A DNA stretch of 64,000 nucleotides from SKGN01 sp050948865 (GTDB lineage Bacteria > Bacillota_I > Bacilli_A > RF39 > UBA660): positions 1 to 64,000 of the forward strand of contig JBMNEQ010000003.1 in the NCBI GenBank assembly GCA_050948865.1, read 5' to 3'. Both the position numbers and the translations under genes were made by a program. Shown one piece after another: positions 8,443-16,134 of the stretch. Position 1 is the stretch's first letter, and each line of letters begins with the position of its first letter. The notes below the pieces were generated by a model that had not been told where the DNA came from, did not search any database, and saw only the letters and a list, made by a program, of their open reading frames with translations.

Positions 8443-8976
8443 ATGAAGGCTAGAATATTATTAATAATGTTATTCATCTTAACAGGCTGTACTCTTTTTC
8501 AATCAAATACATCTCCTAAAAGGACTGTTGAACATTTCTTTAGTAAATATCAAACTTTGGATAAAGAGATAGATACTCAATTAGATGATGTTATTAGTAA
8601 GGAAGATTTAACAGAAACTCAAAAGAAAGATTATAAAGAGATAATGAAAAAACAATATAATGATTTGACTTATACAATAAAGGATGAAATCATTGATGGT
8701 AATAATGCTATTGTAACAGTAGAAATTGAGGTTTATGATTTAGCAGGATCACAAAAGGATATTGAAGAAAATTTAAATGAAAATAGAGAAGATTTCTTAA
8801 AAGATAATGAATTTTCTAACGAATTATATATGGATTACCGAATCAAGAAATTAAAAGAAGAACGGAAAAGAATTAAATATACTCTAGATTTAAGATTAAC
8901 GAAAAATGATAAAGATAAATGGTTTATTGATGATTTATCAGAAGCAGAAAAGAAAAAAATTCATGGAGTTTATTAA
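8443..8976 (+). CDS. Predicted lipoprotein, unknown function
   Basis: 177 residues. Type II signal peptide with lipobox 'ILTGC' puts the acylated Cys at residue 16, so it should be anchored on the outer face of the membrane. The mature part is charged and looks like a small NTF2-like/DUF4878-type fold ('TVEHFFSKYQTLDKEIDTQ', 'DGNNAIVTVEIEVYD', 'DKWFIDDLS'), but this match is weak. SD AGGAGG before ATG 8443; a strong terminator follows. Single-gene unit. Confidence 0.7.
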   Translation: MKARILLIMLFILTGCTLFQSNTSPKRTVEHFFSKYQTLDKEIDTQLDDVISKEDLTETQKKDYKEIMKKQYNDLTYTIKDEIIDGNNAIVTVEIEVYDLAGSQKDIEENLNENREDFLKDNEFSNELYMDYRIKKLKEERKRIKYTLDLRLTKNDKDKWFIDDLSEAEKKKIHGVY

Positions 8977-9002
8977 AAAAAGACTAATTGGTCTTTTTTT
9001 TT
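8975..9002 (+). terminator. Intrinsic terminator after lipoprotein gene
   Basis: AAAAAAAGAC-taattg-GTCTTTTTTTT at 8975-9002, starting in the stop codon of the lipoprotein gene. Symmetrical A and T runs could make it work in both directions. Confidence 0.85.
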
Positions 9003-9025
9003 CATAATTATTATTGGAGGCCTTT

Positions 9026-10105
9026 ATGAAAAGACTTTTAATAATAATTATTTTTTTTCTTTTTTCTTTAGTTTCTATTAATGCATTAGAAGTTTCAGGA
9101 GAAGCTTTAATTTTAATGGATGAGGATTCTGGTCGGATTTTATATAGTGTTTCTCCTTATAAAGAGAAGTTAATTGCTAGTATTACTAAAATTATGACGG
9201 CTGTAATAGCCATTGAATCTAATCAGTTAGATGATTTAATAACAGTTGATAGCATAATAAAAGAAGCTTATGGATCTAATATTTATCTTGAGGTTGGAGA
9301 AAAGATGAAATTAAGGGATTTAGTCTATGGATTAATGCTTCGTAGTGGAAATGATGCGGCTTTAGTAATTGCTAAATATTTAGCTAAAGATGAAAAGGGC
9401 TTTGTTAAAAAGATGAATAATAAAGCGAAAAAATTAGGGATGAAAAGGACTTTCTTTCTTAATCCTCATGGATTAGATGAAGATGGGGGAAATAAATCTA
9501 CAGCTTATGATATGGCGTTACTTACAAAATATGCTAATCAATTAAAAGAATATCAAAATATTGTTAAAACAAAAGTTTGGCAAGTTAAAACTAATAAGAA
9601 AACTTATGTTTGGCATAATAAAAATAAAATTCTTCGTCTTTATAAATGGTCAACGGGAGGGAAAACAGGTTTTACTGAAAAAGCAAGAAGAACTTTAGTT
9701 ACTACTGCTAGTAAGAATAATCTTAATCTTATTGTGGTTACTTTAAATGATGGAAATGATTGGATGACACACCAAACTTTATATGAATATGCTTTTAATA
9801 ATTATCGTCGTTATTTAGTTTTAAATAAAAAGAAATTTATTTTGAAAAGTGATTACTATCAAGAAAGATTATATATTAAAAATGATTATTATTATCCATT
9901 AAAACATGAAGAGACTAAAGAAGTGGTTTTAAAAGCTAAACTATTTAAAAATAAGCATTATAAAAATGAAGATAAGGTTGGTGAAGTAGAAGTTTATTTT
10001 CAAAATAAAATAGTTCATACTGAAGATATTTTTATTGAAGTTTTACCTAAAAAGTTTAATAAAAATATTAGTTGGTGGCAAAGAATTTTCAGGTGGTTTT
10101 CATGA
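9026..10105 (+). CDS. dacF: D-alanyl-D-alanine carboxypeptidase (PBP5/DacF family)
   Basis: 359 residues from ATG 9026 (GGAGG five bases upstream; the in-frame TTG 9014 overlaps that SD and is rejected). Sec signal peptide in 1-20. The three penicillin-binding motifs are intact: S52-I-T-K55, S107-G-N109 and K213-T-G215. It trims the terminal D-Ala from peptidoglycan stem peptides outside the membrane. The C-terminal ~110 residues are the beta-rich domain, with a basic/aromatic tail 'WWQRIFRWF' that may act as membrane anchor. First gene of a dac-spmA-spmB-rluB order also seen in Bacillus (there with dacB), and coupled to spmA by an ATGA overlap. Confidence 0.93.
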   Translation: MKRLLIIIIFFLFSLVSINALEVSGEALILMDEDSGRILYSVSPYKEKLIASITKIMTAVIAIESNQLDDLITVDSIIKEAYGSNIYLEVGEKMKLRDLVYGLMLRSGNDAALVIAKYLAKDEKGFVKKMNNKAKKLGMKRTFFLNPHGLDEDGGNKSTAYDMALLTKYANQLKEYQNIVKTKVWQVKTNKKTYVWHNKNKILRLYKWSTGGKTGFTEKARRTLVTTASKNNLNLIVVTLNDGNDWMTHQTLYEYAFNNYRRYLVLNKKKFILKSDYYQERLYIKNDYYYPLKHEETKEVVLKAKLFKNKHYKNEDKVGEVEVYFQNKIVHTEDIFIEVLPKKFNKNISWWQRIFRWFS

Positions 10106-10680
10106 TCAATAAAATTTGGGGTTTATTTATTATTGTAGGTATTTTATATGGTATTTTAACCGGTAATATTGAAGATATAAATAAAGAAATAATAAATAGT
10201 GCTAAAACATCACTAGATTTGTTTTTAAACATTTTACCTATTATTACCTTATGGGTAGGGATTATGACAATTGCTAAAGAGAGTGGTTTGCTTGATAAAT
10301 TAAGTAAAATCTTAGCGCCTCTTTTATCTTTAATTTTTCCTGATATTCCAAAGGGTCATGAATCTTTAGGTTTTATTTCTTCTAATATTATTGTTAATAT
10401 TTTTGGTTTAGGTAGTGCGGCGACACCGTTTGGCTTAAAAGCAATGAAATCTTTACAAGAATTAAATGATAAAAAGGATACAGCAACTAGAAGTATGATA
10501 ACCTTTTTAGTTTTAAATACAAGTGGAATGACTCTTATTCCGACCACTGTTATTTCTCTACGAATGTTTTATCAGAGCTTTAATCCAACAGAAATAATTA
10601 TGACAACGATTATTGCGACAATGGCTTCTTCAACAGGTGGTTTATTATTAGATCGTTTTATAAATAGAATTAAGAGGTGA
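10102..10680 (+). CDS. spmA: Spore maturation protein A
   Basis: 192 residues from ATG 10102, which overlaps the dacF TGA as ATGA; upstream in-frame starts lie inside dacF. Membrane protein of the nucleoside-recognition (Gate) family with 'GLGSAATPFGLKAMKSLQ' and 'FLVLNTSGMTLIPTTVI', which are typical SpmA segments. In Bacillus SpmA and SpmB are needed for spore-core dehydration; homologues also occur in bacteria not known to sporulate. Followed after 3 bases by spmB. Confidence 0.92.
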   Translation: MINKIWGLFIIVGILYGILTGNIEDINKEIINSAKTSLDLFLNILPIITLWVGIMTIAKESGLLDKLSKILAPLLSLIFPDIPKGHESLGFISSNIIVNIFGLGSAATPFGLKAMKSLQELNDKKDTATRSMITFLVLNTSGMTLIPTTVISLRMFYQSFNPTEIIMTTIIATMASSTGGLLLDRFINRIKR

Positions 10681-10683
10681 CAA

Positions 10684-11211
10684 ATGTTTTTAGTTAATTT
10701 ATCTTCTTATATATTACCTTTATTAGTTTTGGTAGTAATTATTTATGCTCTTTTTAAGAGAGTTAATATTTATGATATGTTTATAATAGGAGCTAAAGAT
10801 GGTCTAGAAATTAGTATTGGTATTTTCCCTTATTTATTAGGTATGATTGTAGCAATCAATGTTTTATTAAAAAGTAATATTCTTACTGATATTTTATTTT
10901 TATTAAAACCTTTATTTATCTTTTTGAAGTTTCCTTTAGAAATAGTTCCAATGGCGATTATGAGACCAATTTCTGGATCCTCAACTTTAGTTTTAATGAA
11001 TGATATCTTTTTAAAGTATGGCGTTGATTCTTTTTTAGGACGTTTAGCTTCTACTCTTCAAGGTAGTACTGATACAACTATTTATATCTTAACTTTATAT
11101 TTTGGTTTTATTGGCATAAAAAAAATAAAACATGCTCTTTGGGTAGGACTGTTTGCAGATTTAATAGGAGTGACGGCAAGTGTTTTAATAGTTTCTTTAG
11201 TTTTTGGTTAA
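10684..11211 (+). CDS. spmB: Spore maturation protein B
   Basis: 175 residues, the usual SpmB length, four to five membrane spans. Signature 'MRPISGSSTLVLMNDIF' and 'STLQGSTDTTIYILTLYFG' match SpmB of Bacillus and Clostridium. It is the partner gate protein of SpmA and is encoded directly downstream of it. Upstream SD 'aagaggtgac' overlaps the end of spmA, so translation is probably coupled. Confidence 0.92.
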   Translation: MFLVNLSSYILPLLVLVVIIYALFKRVNIYDMFIIGAKDGLEISIGIFPYLLGMIVAINVLLKSNILTDILFLLKPLFIFLKFPLEIVPMAIMRPISGSSTLVLMNDIFLKYGVDSFLGRLASTLQGSTDTTIYILTLYFGFIGIKKIKHALWVGLFADLIGVTASVLIVSLVFG

Positions 11212-11240
11212 AAAATTATATAATAATAAGGGTGAAAGAA

Positions 11241-11948
11241 ATGATAAGATTACAAAAGGTTATTGCTAAATCAGGTTATACTTCTAGAAGAAAAGCTGAA
11301 GAATTAATTAAAAGGGGAAGGGTTTTAGTTAATGGAAAAGTAGTTCAAGAATTAGGAACAAAAGTTTCTAAGGAAGATATAATCGTAGTTAATGGCCTAA
11401 TTTTAAAACAAGAACAAAAGGTTTATTATTTATTTTATAAACCAAGGGGAGTAGTCACAACAGTTAAAGATGATAAAAAGAGGAAAACTGTTTTAGATTT
11501 TTTTCCTTTAAAAGAAAGGATTTATCCAGTAGGAAGACTTGATTATCATACTTCAGGCCTTTTATTATTAACTAATGATGGGGAACTTACTAATTATTTA
11601 TTACATCCTAAAAATGAAATAGAAAAAGTTTATTTAGTTAAAATAAAAGGAATAGTAGATAATAAGATAATTAATCAATTAAAAAAGGGTGTTTTTATTG
11701 ATGGTAGTATAAGTAAGGCTAAGAAAATTAAAGTGAATAAAAAGGATTTAGAAAAACAAATCTCTTTTTTAGAAATAACTATTCATGAAGGTAAAAATCA
11801 TCAAGTTAAAAAGATGTTTAATAAAGTAGGCTTAGATGTTTTAAAATTAAAAAGAATTTGTTTTTCTTTTTTAAATTTAAAAGGATTAAAAACTGGAGAA
11901 TATCGAAAGTTAACGATTAGAGAAATAAAAAAATTGTTTAGAGTTTAG
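11241..11948 (+). CDS. rluB: Large-subunit rRNA pseudouridine synthase B family
   Basis: 235 residues from ATG 11241; an earlier in-frame start at 11139 lies inside spmB and adds unrelated sequence. N-terminal S4 RNA-binding domain ('RLQKVIAKSGYTSRRKAEELI'-type, 1-60) is followed by the RsuA/RluB catalytic domain with 'YPVGRLDYHTSGLLLLTNDG', which holds the catalytic Asp. It modifies a uridine of 23S rRNA. Its place behind spmB is the same as in Bacillus, so the neighbourhood is ancestral. Confidence 0.93.
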   Translation: MIRLQKVIAKSGYTSRRKAEELIKRGRVLVNGKVVQELGTKVSKEDIIVVNGLILKQEQKVYYLFYKPRGVVTTVKDDKKRKTVLDFFPLKERIYPVGRLDYHTSGLLLLTNDGELTNYLLHPKNEIEKVYLVKIKGIVDNKIINQLKKGVFIDGSISKAKKIKVNKKDLEKQISFLEITIHEGKNHQVKKMFNKVGLDVLKLKRICFSFLNLKGLKTGEYRKLTIREIKKLFRV

Positions 11949-12003
11949 ATGAATTTTATTTGGAATAAAAAATGACAAATCATGTTAATTACCACTAAAA
12001 AAG

Positions 12004-12032
12004 TAGATTTCTAAAAAACGTTATGCTATAAT
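12004..12032 (+). promoter_or_regulatory. Extended -10 promoter for the variable pilin gene
   Basis: TGcTATAAT (TATAAT 12027-12032) is a consensus extended -10. The -35 region (tagatt, 12004-12009) is weak, which is usual for this promoter type. The start codon lies 27 bases downstream of the -10 hexamer. Confidence 0.55.
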
Positions 12033-12058
12033 TTTGGTAATAAAGGGAAGAGGTGGTA

Positions 12059-13780
12059 ATGTTGAAAAAAGAAGGTTTTACTTTAATAGAATTACTAGCA
12101 GTAATCGTTATTTTAGCAATTATCTTAGCAATATCTATACCTACAATAACAGGCTTAATAGAAAGCACAACAAAAAATGCTTTTTTAATGGATGCCAAAA
12201 TGGTTATTAAGGCAATAGATTATCAATTAATGGAAGGCTATGATTTAGAGAAAACACCAATTAATAAAGAGAATTTTGAAACAATCCTAAAATTAAGTAC
12301 TAAAAACTATGAAGAAGTTATTGTTGTATCTAATGAAAAAAAGGAACCTTATGTAAAATTAGTTGGTCAAAATAAATGGGCAGGTTTAACAGTATGTGGG
12401 ACGTATAAGGATATGAAAATTGGGTCAACTACTGAAATAGTTTGTGAACCACCAGTTATTGCAGGAGATGAAGGTGGATGGGATTCTAATAAAGGAGTCA
12501 ATCGTCCTCAATTAGCTAAGGGGATGATACCGGTTATATGGGATGATAATGATGACTTAATTAAAAAAGGTGAAGCTGGTTGGAATGATGATTTATGGTA
12601 TGATTACAAAAATGAGCAAAGATGGGCAAATGCAGTAAGTGTTCACGATAATGAAATTATAGCATATTGGGTTTGGATACCAAGATATGTATATAAGATA
12701 ACCAAATGTCATCACGGAATTGAAGAATGTATGCAGGATAATAATGAAGAGTTGTATGGTGAAATAAAAATATCTTTTACTAGGGGCACAGATGATGTTG
12801 CTCCTGATGGTGAATTAAAAAATACCTGTGAATATAACGCTGATGGGATACCTACTGGTGAGAATCCTTGTGCTAATGATTCTAATGGCACATGGTCAAC
12901 TCATCCAGCTTTTACTTTTGGTTATGATGAAGATAAAGTTGAATTAACGGGATTTTGGGTAGCAAAATTTGAACCTTCTCTTGCTGGAGATTGTACAGGA
13001 AATAATGATGGAAAACATTTAGATTATGTATGTCCTATAAATATTCTTCCTGGAAAAGAATCATGGCGAGCCACAAGAATAGGTGCCTATTTTAGTGCTT
13101 TTCGTAACATGGAAGTAGATGTTCGTTATGGTTGGGAGGTAGCAAGTGAGCTTCAAACAAGCGGAATGTTTTTACATGATAATAATGATGTAGATACTCA
13201 TTTGATGAAAAACGTAGAATGGGGAGCAGTAGCCTATTTAGCAACATCAGAATATGGGAAAAACGAAAGGATTGATAGAAATACTAGTTATGATTATTAT
13301 ACTGGTGGAAATAAGGCCTCATCTTATACTCAGGAAGATTCTTATAAATATAATGTAAAACAAAGTACTACAGGAAATGTAACTGGAATATATGATATGT
13401 CAGGAGGTGCATATGAATATACAGCGGCTTATGTAAATAATGAAAATAGTAGTTTAACTACTTATGGTGAAGTAATAGTAAATGCTAATAAAAAGTATAA
13501 AGATGTTTATTTAGCAACAAATGATGGTCGAGTAAATAATTATAATGAATCTGAATATAAAAAAGGAGATGCTATATGGGAAACAACAACTTCGTCTGGT
13601 ACTACTAGTTCATGGTTTGGGGAATATTCTTATATGCCCTATTCGTCTGGTCCCTGGTTTCTACGGGGTGGCGACTGGAATAGTTCTAATTCGGGCGTCT
13701 TCTACTTCAACGGCAACAGTGGCAATGCTTTCAGCAGCGTCAGTGGGCGGGCCGTGGTGCTGGTAGCAAAAGGATTGTAA
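12059..13780 (+). CDS. Prepilin-like protein with C-type-lectin/FGE-like head carrying a DGR-style variable region
   Basis: 573 residues. N-terminal class III prepilin signal 'KKEG|FTLIELLAVIVILAI' (cleavage after Gly), then a ~110-residue stalk sharing 'NAFLMDAKMVIKAIDYQL', 'EGYDLEK', 'VGQNKW.GLTVCGT' with the pilin at 55583. The rest resembles SUMF1/FGE-type C-type-lectin folds ('YWVWIPRYVYKI', 'GFWVAKFEPS', 'VTGIYDMSGGAYEYTA', 'WFLRGGDWNSSNSG'). The last ~40 residues are coded by GC-rich DNA dominated by NNC/NNT codons, as in variable proteins of diversity-generating retroelements. It would be displayed on a pilus or the cell surface, binding an unknown ligand. ATG 12059 follows SD GAGGTG. 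No reverse transcriptase is encoded in this window. Confidence 0.8.
   Translation: MLKKEGFTLIELLAVIVILAIILAISIPTITGLIESTTKNAFLMDAKMVIKAIDYQLMEGYDLEKTPINKENFETILKLSTKNYEEVIVVSNEKKEPYVKLVGQNKWAGLTVCGTYKDMKIGSTTEIVCEPPVIAGDEGGWDSNKGVNRPQLAKGMIPVIWDDNDDLIKKGEAGWNDDLWYDYKNEQRWANAVSVHDNEIIAYWVWIPRYVYKITKCHHGIEECMQDNNEELYGEIKISFTRGTDDVAPDGELKNTCEYNADGIPTGENPCANDSNGTWSTHPAFTFGYDEDKVELTGFWVAKFEPSLAGDCTGNNDGKHLDYVCPINILPGKESWRATRIGAYFSAFRNMEVDVRYGWEVASELQTSGMFLHDNNDVDTHLMKNVEWGAVAYLATSEYGKNERIDRNTSYDYYTGGNKASSYTQEDSYKYNVKQSTTGNVTGIYDMSGGAYEYTAAYVNNENSSLTTYGEVIVNANKKYKDVYLATNDGRVNNYNESEYKKGDAIWETTTSSGTTSSWFGEYSYMPYSSGPWFLRGGDWNSSNSGVFYFNGNSGNAFSSVSGRAVVLVAKGL
13651..13765 (+). other. Candidate DGR variable region (VR) at the 3' end of the pilin gene
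   Basis: By hand count 65 of 115 bases (about 57%) are G or C, against a strongly AT-rich gene body. The codons run GAC, AAT, AGT, TCT, AAT, TCG, GGC, GTC, TTC, TAC, TTC, AAC, GGC, AAC, AGT, GGC, AAT, GCT, TTC, AGC, AGC, GTC, AGT. Nearly all end in C or T with first and second bases varied. That is what adenine-specific mutagenesis of AAC/AAT template codons yields. The following part (ggg cgg gcc gtg gtg ctg gta) has no A at all until gta, fitting an invariant 3' anchor (IMH-like). Confidence 0.65.
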
Positions 13781-13789
13781 TCCTTTTGC
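13766..13789 (+). other. Perfect inverted repeat spanning the stop codon, DGR-type hairpin/cruciform
   Basis: GCAAAAGGATT / AATCCTTTTGC, 11 perfect pairs with a 2-base loop (gt), containing the TAA stop at 13778-13780. It lies immediately 3' of the variable region. A hairpin or cruciform at this place promotes target recognition in known DGRs. No U-tract follows directly, so a plain terminator is less likely, though a T-rich stretch occurs about 10 bases later. Confidence 0.6.
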
Positions 13790-13824
13790 GACTTGCCCTG
13801 ATTTCTTTTTCCCCTTTTTTTCCG

Positions 13825-13901
13825 ACCTTGTCAAGTTAACTGTGTAAGTTGTCTATTATTATTGTATCAAGGATTATAAATCTAAATGTTTTGTAATCCT
13901 T
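13825..13901 (+). repeat. IS256-family right-end repeat, copy 1
   Basis: 62 bases identical to 15973-16034, with similarity continuing to 77 bases with three mismatches. It contains the terminal repeat (TTAACTGTGTAAGT) and, on the minus strand, the last codons of the transposase (RITKHLDL stop). An AAGGATTA...TAATCCTT stem with T-run at its inner end could also terminate transcription. Confidence 0.85.
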
Positions 13902-14907
13902 TTTTCATGCAATATTATTAATTGATTTAAGATTGTTTTCCAATTTCTCACACCTTTCGACCACTTTTCTTCTAAATCTCTTACTCTTAAATATAATACC
14001 TTTATTACAGCTTCTTTGCTTGGAAAACTTCCTTTCCCATTTGTTACCTTTCTTAAGGCTGAATTTAATGACTCTATTGGATTTGTCGTATAGATTACTT
14101 TCCTTATTTCCTTGGGATATTCAAATAACAACAGTATATATTCCATACTATCATTTACTTTCTTTACTATTTTGGGGTATTTTTCTGAGTATTTATCGTT
14201 AAAGTTTTCTAATTCTATAAGAGCAGCTTCTTTTGTATTACTTTGATATATCTTTTTATAATCACTCATAATATTCTTAGCCACTTTTTTTGGACATATC
14301 TTATAAAGATTCCTACATAAATGAACTACACACCTTTGAGTCAATGTATTTGGGTATACTGTTTCTATTGCAGTATCTAACCCTGTTAAGCCATCCATAG
14401 AAATAAATATTATATCCTCTACGCCTCGTTCTTTTATTTCCTCTAAAATCTCAGTCCAAAAAGTAGCTGATTCTGTTTCATTTAACCAAATCCCTAATAC
14501 CTCCTTTTTACCATCTAAACCTATTCCTAACATTACATAAACAGCTGTCTTTTTACTTACCAAATCATTTTTAATTGGTATGAATAAACAATCTATATAT
14601 ATAAATGGATAAATACTTTTAAGTCTTCTATTTTGCCATTTAATAACTTCTTCATTAACAGAAGAAATTAAATGGCTAATAAGAGTTTTACTAATATCTA
14701 TTTTATATATTTTTATTAATAATTGCCTAATATCTTCTTGGGTTAATCCCTTGGCATACATTCCAATAATTATATCATCATATCCTTTTAAAACCCTTTG
14801 TCTTTTTGATAATATTATAGGATCAAAACTACCATCTCTATCCCTTGGCATATCTACTTTTATTATTCCTTTATCTGTTTTAACAATTTTATTTTTACTT
14901 GAATAAC
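13874..14907 (-). pseudogene. IS256-family (mutator-type) transposase, C-terminal part
   Basis: From ATG 14851 the frame codes 325 residues beginning 'MPRDRDGSFDP', but the family starts ~75-80 residues earlier and the open frame continues upstream to 14907, where it is cut by an IS left end. DDE core visible: 'YIDCLFIP' (first Asp), 'FISMDGLTGL' (second Asp), 'RCVVHLCRN', 'YTTNPIESLN' (Glu). The missing N-terminal part matches the fragment at 15765-15971 on the opposite strand. So the gene is split and probably inactive as it stands. Confidence 0.85.
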
Positions 14908-14921
14908 GGCCCTGTATAATT

Positions 14922-14960
14922 AACTGTGTAAGTGCGCGTTCGCACTACACAGTTTTTTTA
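14922..14960 (+). terminator. IS left-end hairpin that insulates the element
   Basis: AACTGTGT-a-AGTGCG, loop cgtt, CGCACT-ACACAGTT (14922-14954) followed by a T-run. The outer arm is the terminal inverted repeat itself. It would stop outside transcription from entering the IS genes, a common protective device in insertion sequences. Confidence 0.75.
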
Positions 14961-14979
14961 ATAATGAGGAGGAAGAAAA

Positions 14980-15762
14980 ATGAAAGAAAAAGTTAATCAA
15001 ATGAAAAACAGAAATTTAAAAGATTTATTCACAATTTTATATGTAGTAAAAAACCAAATAGAGGTTGTTGTTGATGATAATATTATTCATCAAAACTCTT
15101 ATGTTATAACTGGAATGGATATTGCCGGAAACCGTTATATTATTGATATTGTTATTGATGATAAAGAAAATAATAGATTTTGGCTAGACGTGTTTGAAAG
15201 TATAAAAAACAGAGGAGTTAAAAGAATCTTATTTTTAAGTATTGAAACAAATAAAAATATTTCTAGAGCTTTAAAGATTAGTTTTCCTGATACTATTATT
15301 GTTTTCCCTTTAACTGATACAATTAATCAATTTTATAAATATATTAGCAGTAGAGGAAAAGGCAATATAAGTAAATTAATAAAAGATTTATGTATTCAAC
15401 CTAATATTGAACAATTTACTTGTAAAGTTGAATTATTACAAGAACAATATGTTAATAATTATATTGTTAATATTTTAATTAATAACAAATTAGAAGATAT
15501 CAAACAAACATATAAATATGATGAGAATGTAAGAAAATTATTGTTTAGTCATAACAAAAATTTAGATATTTATGATAAGATTAATACATACTGTTTAAAG
15601 AATTATGTTAAAAATAATGAAGAATTATGGATTGAACTATGGGAAACTATTTTATCTTTTGAGAAAAATAAATCTTTTAATAAACAAGCCTGGATGGAGA
15701 TATTAAATGGTTTAACCTATAATTTTAACAATGAAATTATTGAAGCAATTAAGGAGAGTTAA
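14980..15762 (+). CDS. Degenerate IS256-transposase paralogue inside the element
   Basis: 260 residues with SD GAGGAGG. It aligns with the neighbouring transposase: 'YVITGMDIAGNRYIIDI...FWLDVFESIKNRGVKRILFLSIET' against 'YVMLGIGLDGKKEVLGI...FWTEILEEIKERGVEDIIFISMDG', then 'FPDTIIV' against 'YPNTLTQ' and 'W.EILNGL' against 'WKTILNQL'. The catalytic residues are gone: 'IYID' is 'LYVV', 'SMDG' is 'SIET', and the 'NPIES' Glu motif is not recognisable. The gene is intact, two bases ahead of the transposase start, so it looks kept as an accessory or regulatory protein rather than as a decaying transposase. That role is inference. Confidence 0.7.
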   Translation: MKEKVNQMKNRNLKDLFTILYVVKNQIEVVVDDNIIHQNSYVITGMDIAGNRYIIDIVIDDKENNRFWLDVFESIKNRGVKRILFLSIETNKNISRALKISFPDTIIVFPLTDTINQFYKYISSRGKGNISKLIKDLCIQPNIEQFTCKVELLQEQYVNNYIVNILINNKLEDIKQTYKYDENVRKLLFSHNKNLDIYDKINTYCLKNYVKNNEELWIELWETILSFEKNKSFNKQAWMEILNGLTYNFNNEIIEAIKES

Positions 15763-15764
15763 GT

Positions 15765-15995
15765 ATGAAGAAAAATGTTAAAAATAAAATAATTAATCAA
15801 ATTTTAGAAAACACAAAAATAACTACCACTAAAGACATTAATAATGTATTAGATGATTTATATGGAAATATTATTCAAAGATTATTAGAAACTGAAATGG
15901 ATAATCATTTAGGTTATGATAAAAACTCAAAAGAAGTTAAAGAAACAAATAATAGAAGAAACGGTTATTCAAACCTTGTCAAGTTAACTGTGTAA
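15765..15995 (+). pseudogene. IS256-family transposase, N-terminal fragment
   Basis: Codes 'DDLYGNIIQRLLETEMDNHLGY' type sequence and 'RRNGYS', the standard N-terminal part of IS256 transposases. At 15973 it runs into another IS right end, so the final residues 'NLVKLTV' are read from the terminal repeat. Start ATG 15765 is two bases after the accessory gene stop, with AAGGAGAG as SD. The remainder of a matching transposase lies at 13874-14907 on the other strand. Confidence 0.85.
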
Positions 15996-16049
15996 GTTGT
16001 CTATTATTATTGTATCAAGGATTATAAATCTAAAAGCTTTGTAATCCTT
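15973..16049 (+). repeat. IS256-family right-end repeat, copy 2
   Basis: Direct repeat of 13825-13901. On the minus strand it codes RITKLLDL stop, one residue different from copy 1, so it comes from a slightly diverged copy. Only ~77 bases of this copy remain before an unrelated IS1634-type remnant. Confidence 0.85.
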
Positions 16050-16134
16050 GGTATAATCTCATATTTATCATTTTTTATAAGAAAAAACTTTTCTATGAGC
16101 CTATTTATAAGGCTTTGGGGAGTTTTTCTTATTT

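Larger units (their letters stand above)
13825..16049. mobile_element. Nested, rearranged IS256-family elements
   Basis: Three segments of one IS256-like family meet here. (1) A right end plus the C-terminal transposase part on the minus strand, 13825-14907. (2) A left end (about 14908) with an accessory gene and the N-terminal transposase part on the plus strand, to 15972. (3) A further right end, 15973-16049. Imperfect terminal repeats share 'TTAACTGTGTAAGT' plus 'CC.TGT' further out. Both internal junctions cut the transposase gene at the same place, and GTTATTCAA (9 bases, complement at 14899-14907 and plus at 15964-15972) is present at both, like a target duplication. Confidence 0.75.

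Noticed and set aside
13545..13766. A 73-codon frame in another phase over the variable region
   Set aside because: It overlaps the pilin gene in the wrong phase; the prepilin frame explains the codon pattern and the lectin-like sequence.
13870..13905. The AAGGATTA/TAATCCTT stem as the DGR hairpin
   Set aside because: It is part of the IS end and is present also at 16020-16049, away from the pilin; the hairpin at 13766-13789 is the one next to the variable region.
13825..16049. 62-base direct repeats as a CRISPR array, attachment sites, or a DGR template/variable pair
   Set aside because: Only two copies 2.1 kb apart, each an IS right end with transposase C-terminal codons; no sequence resembling the variable region.
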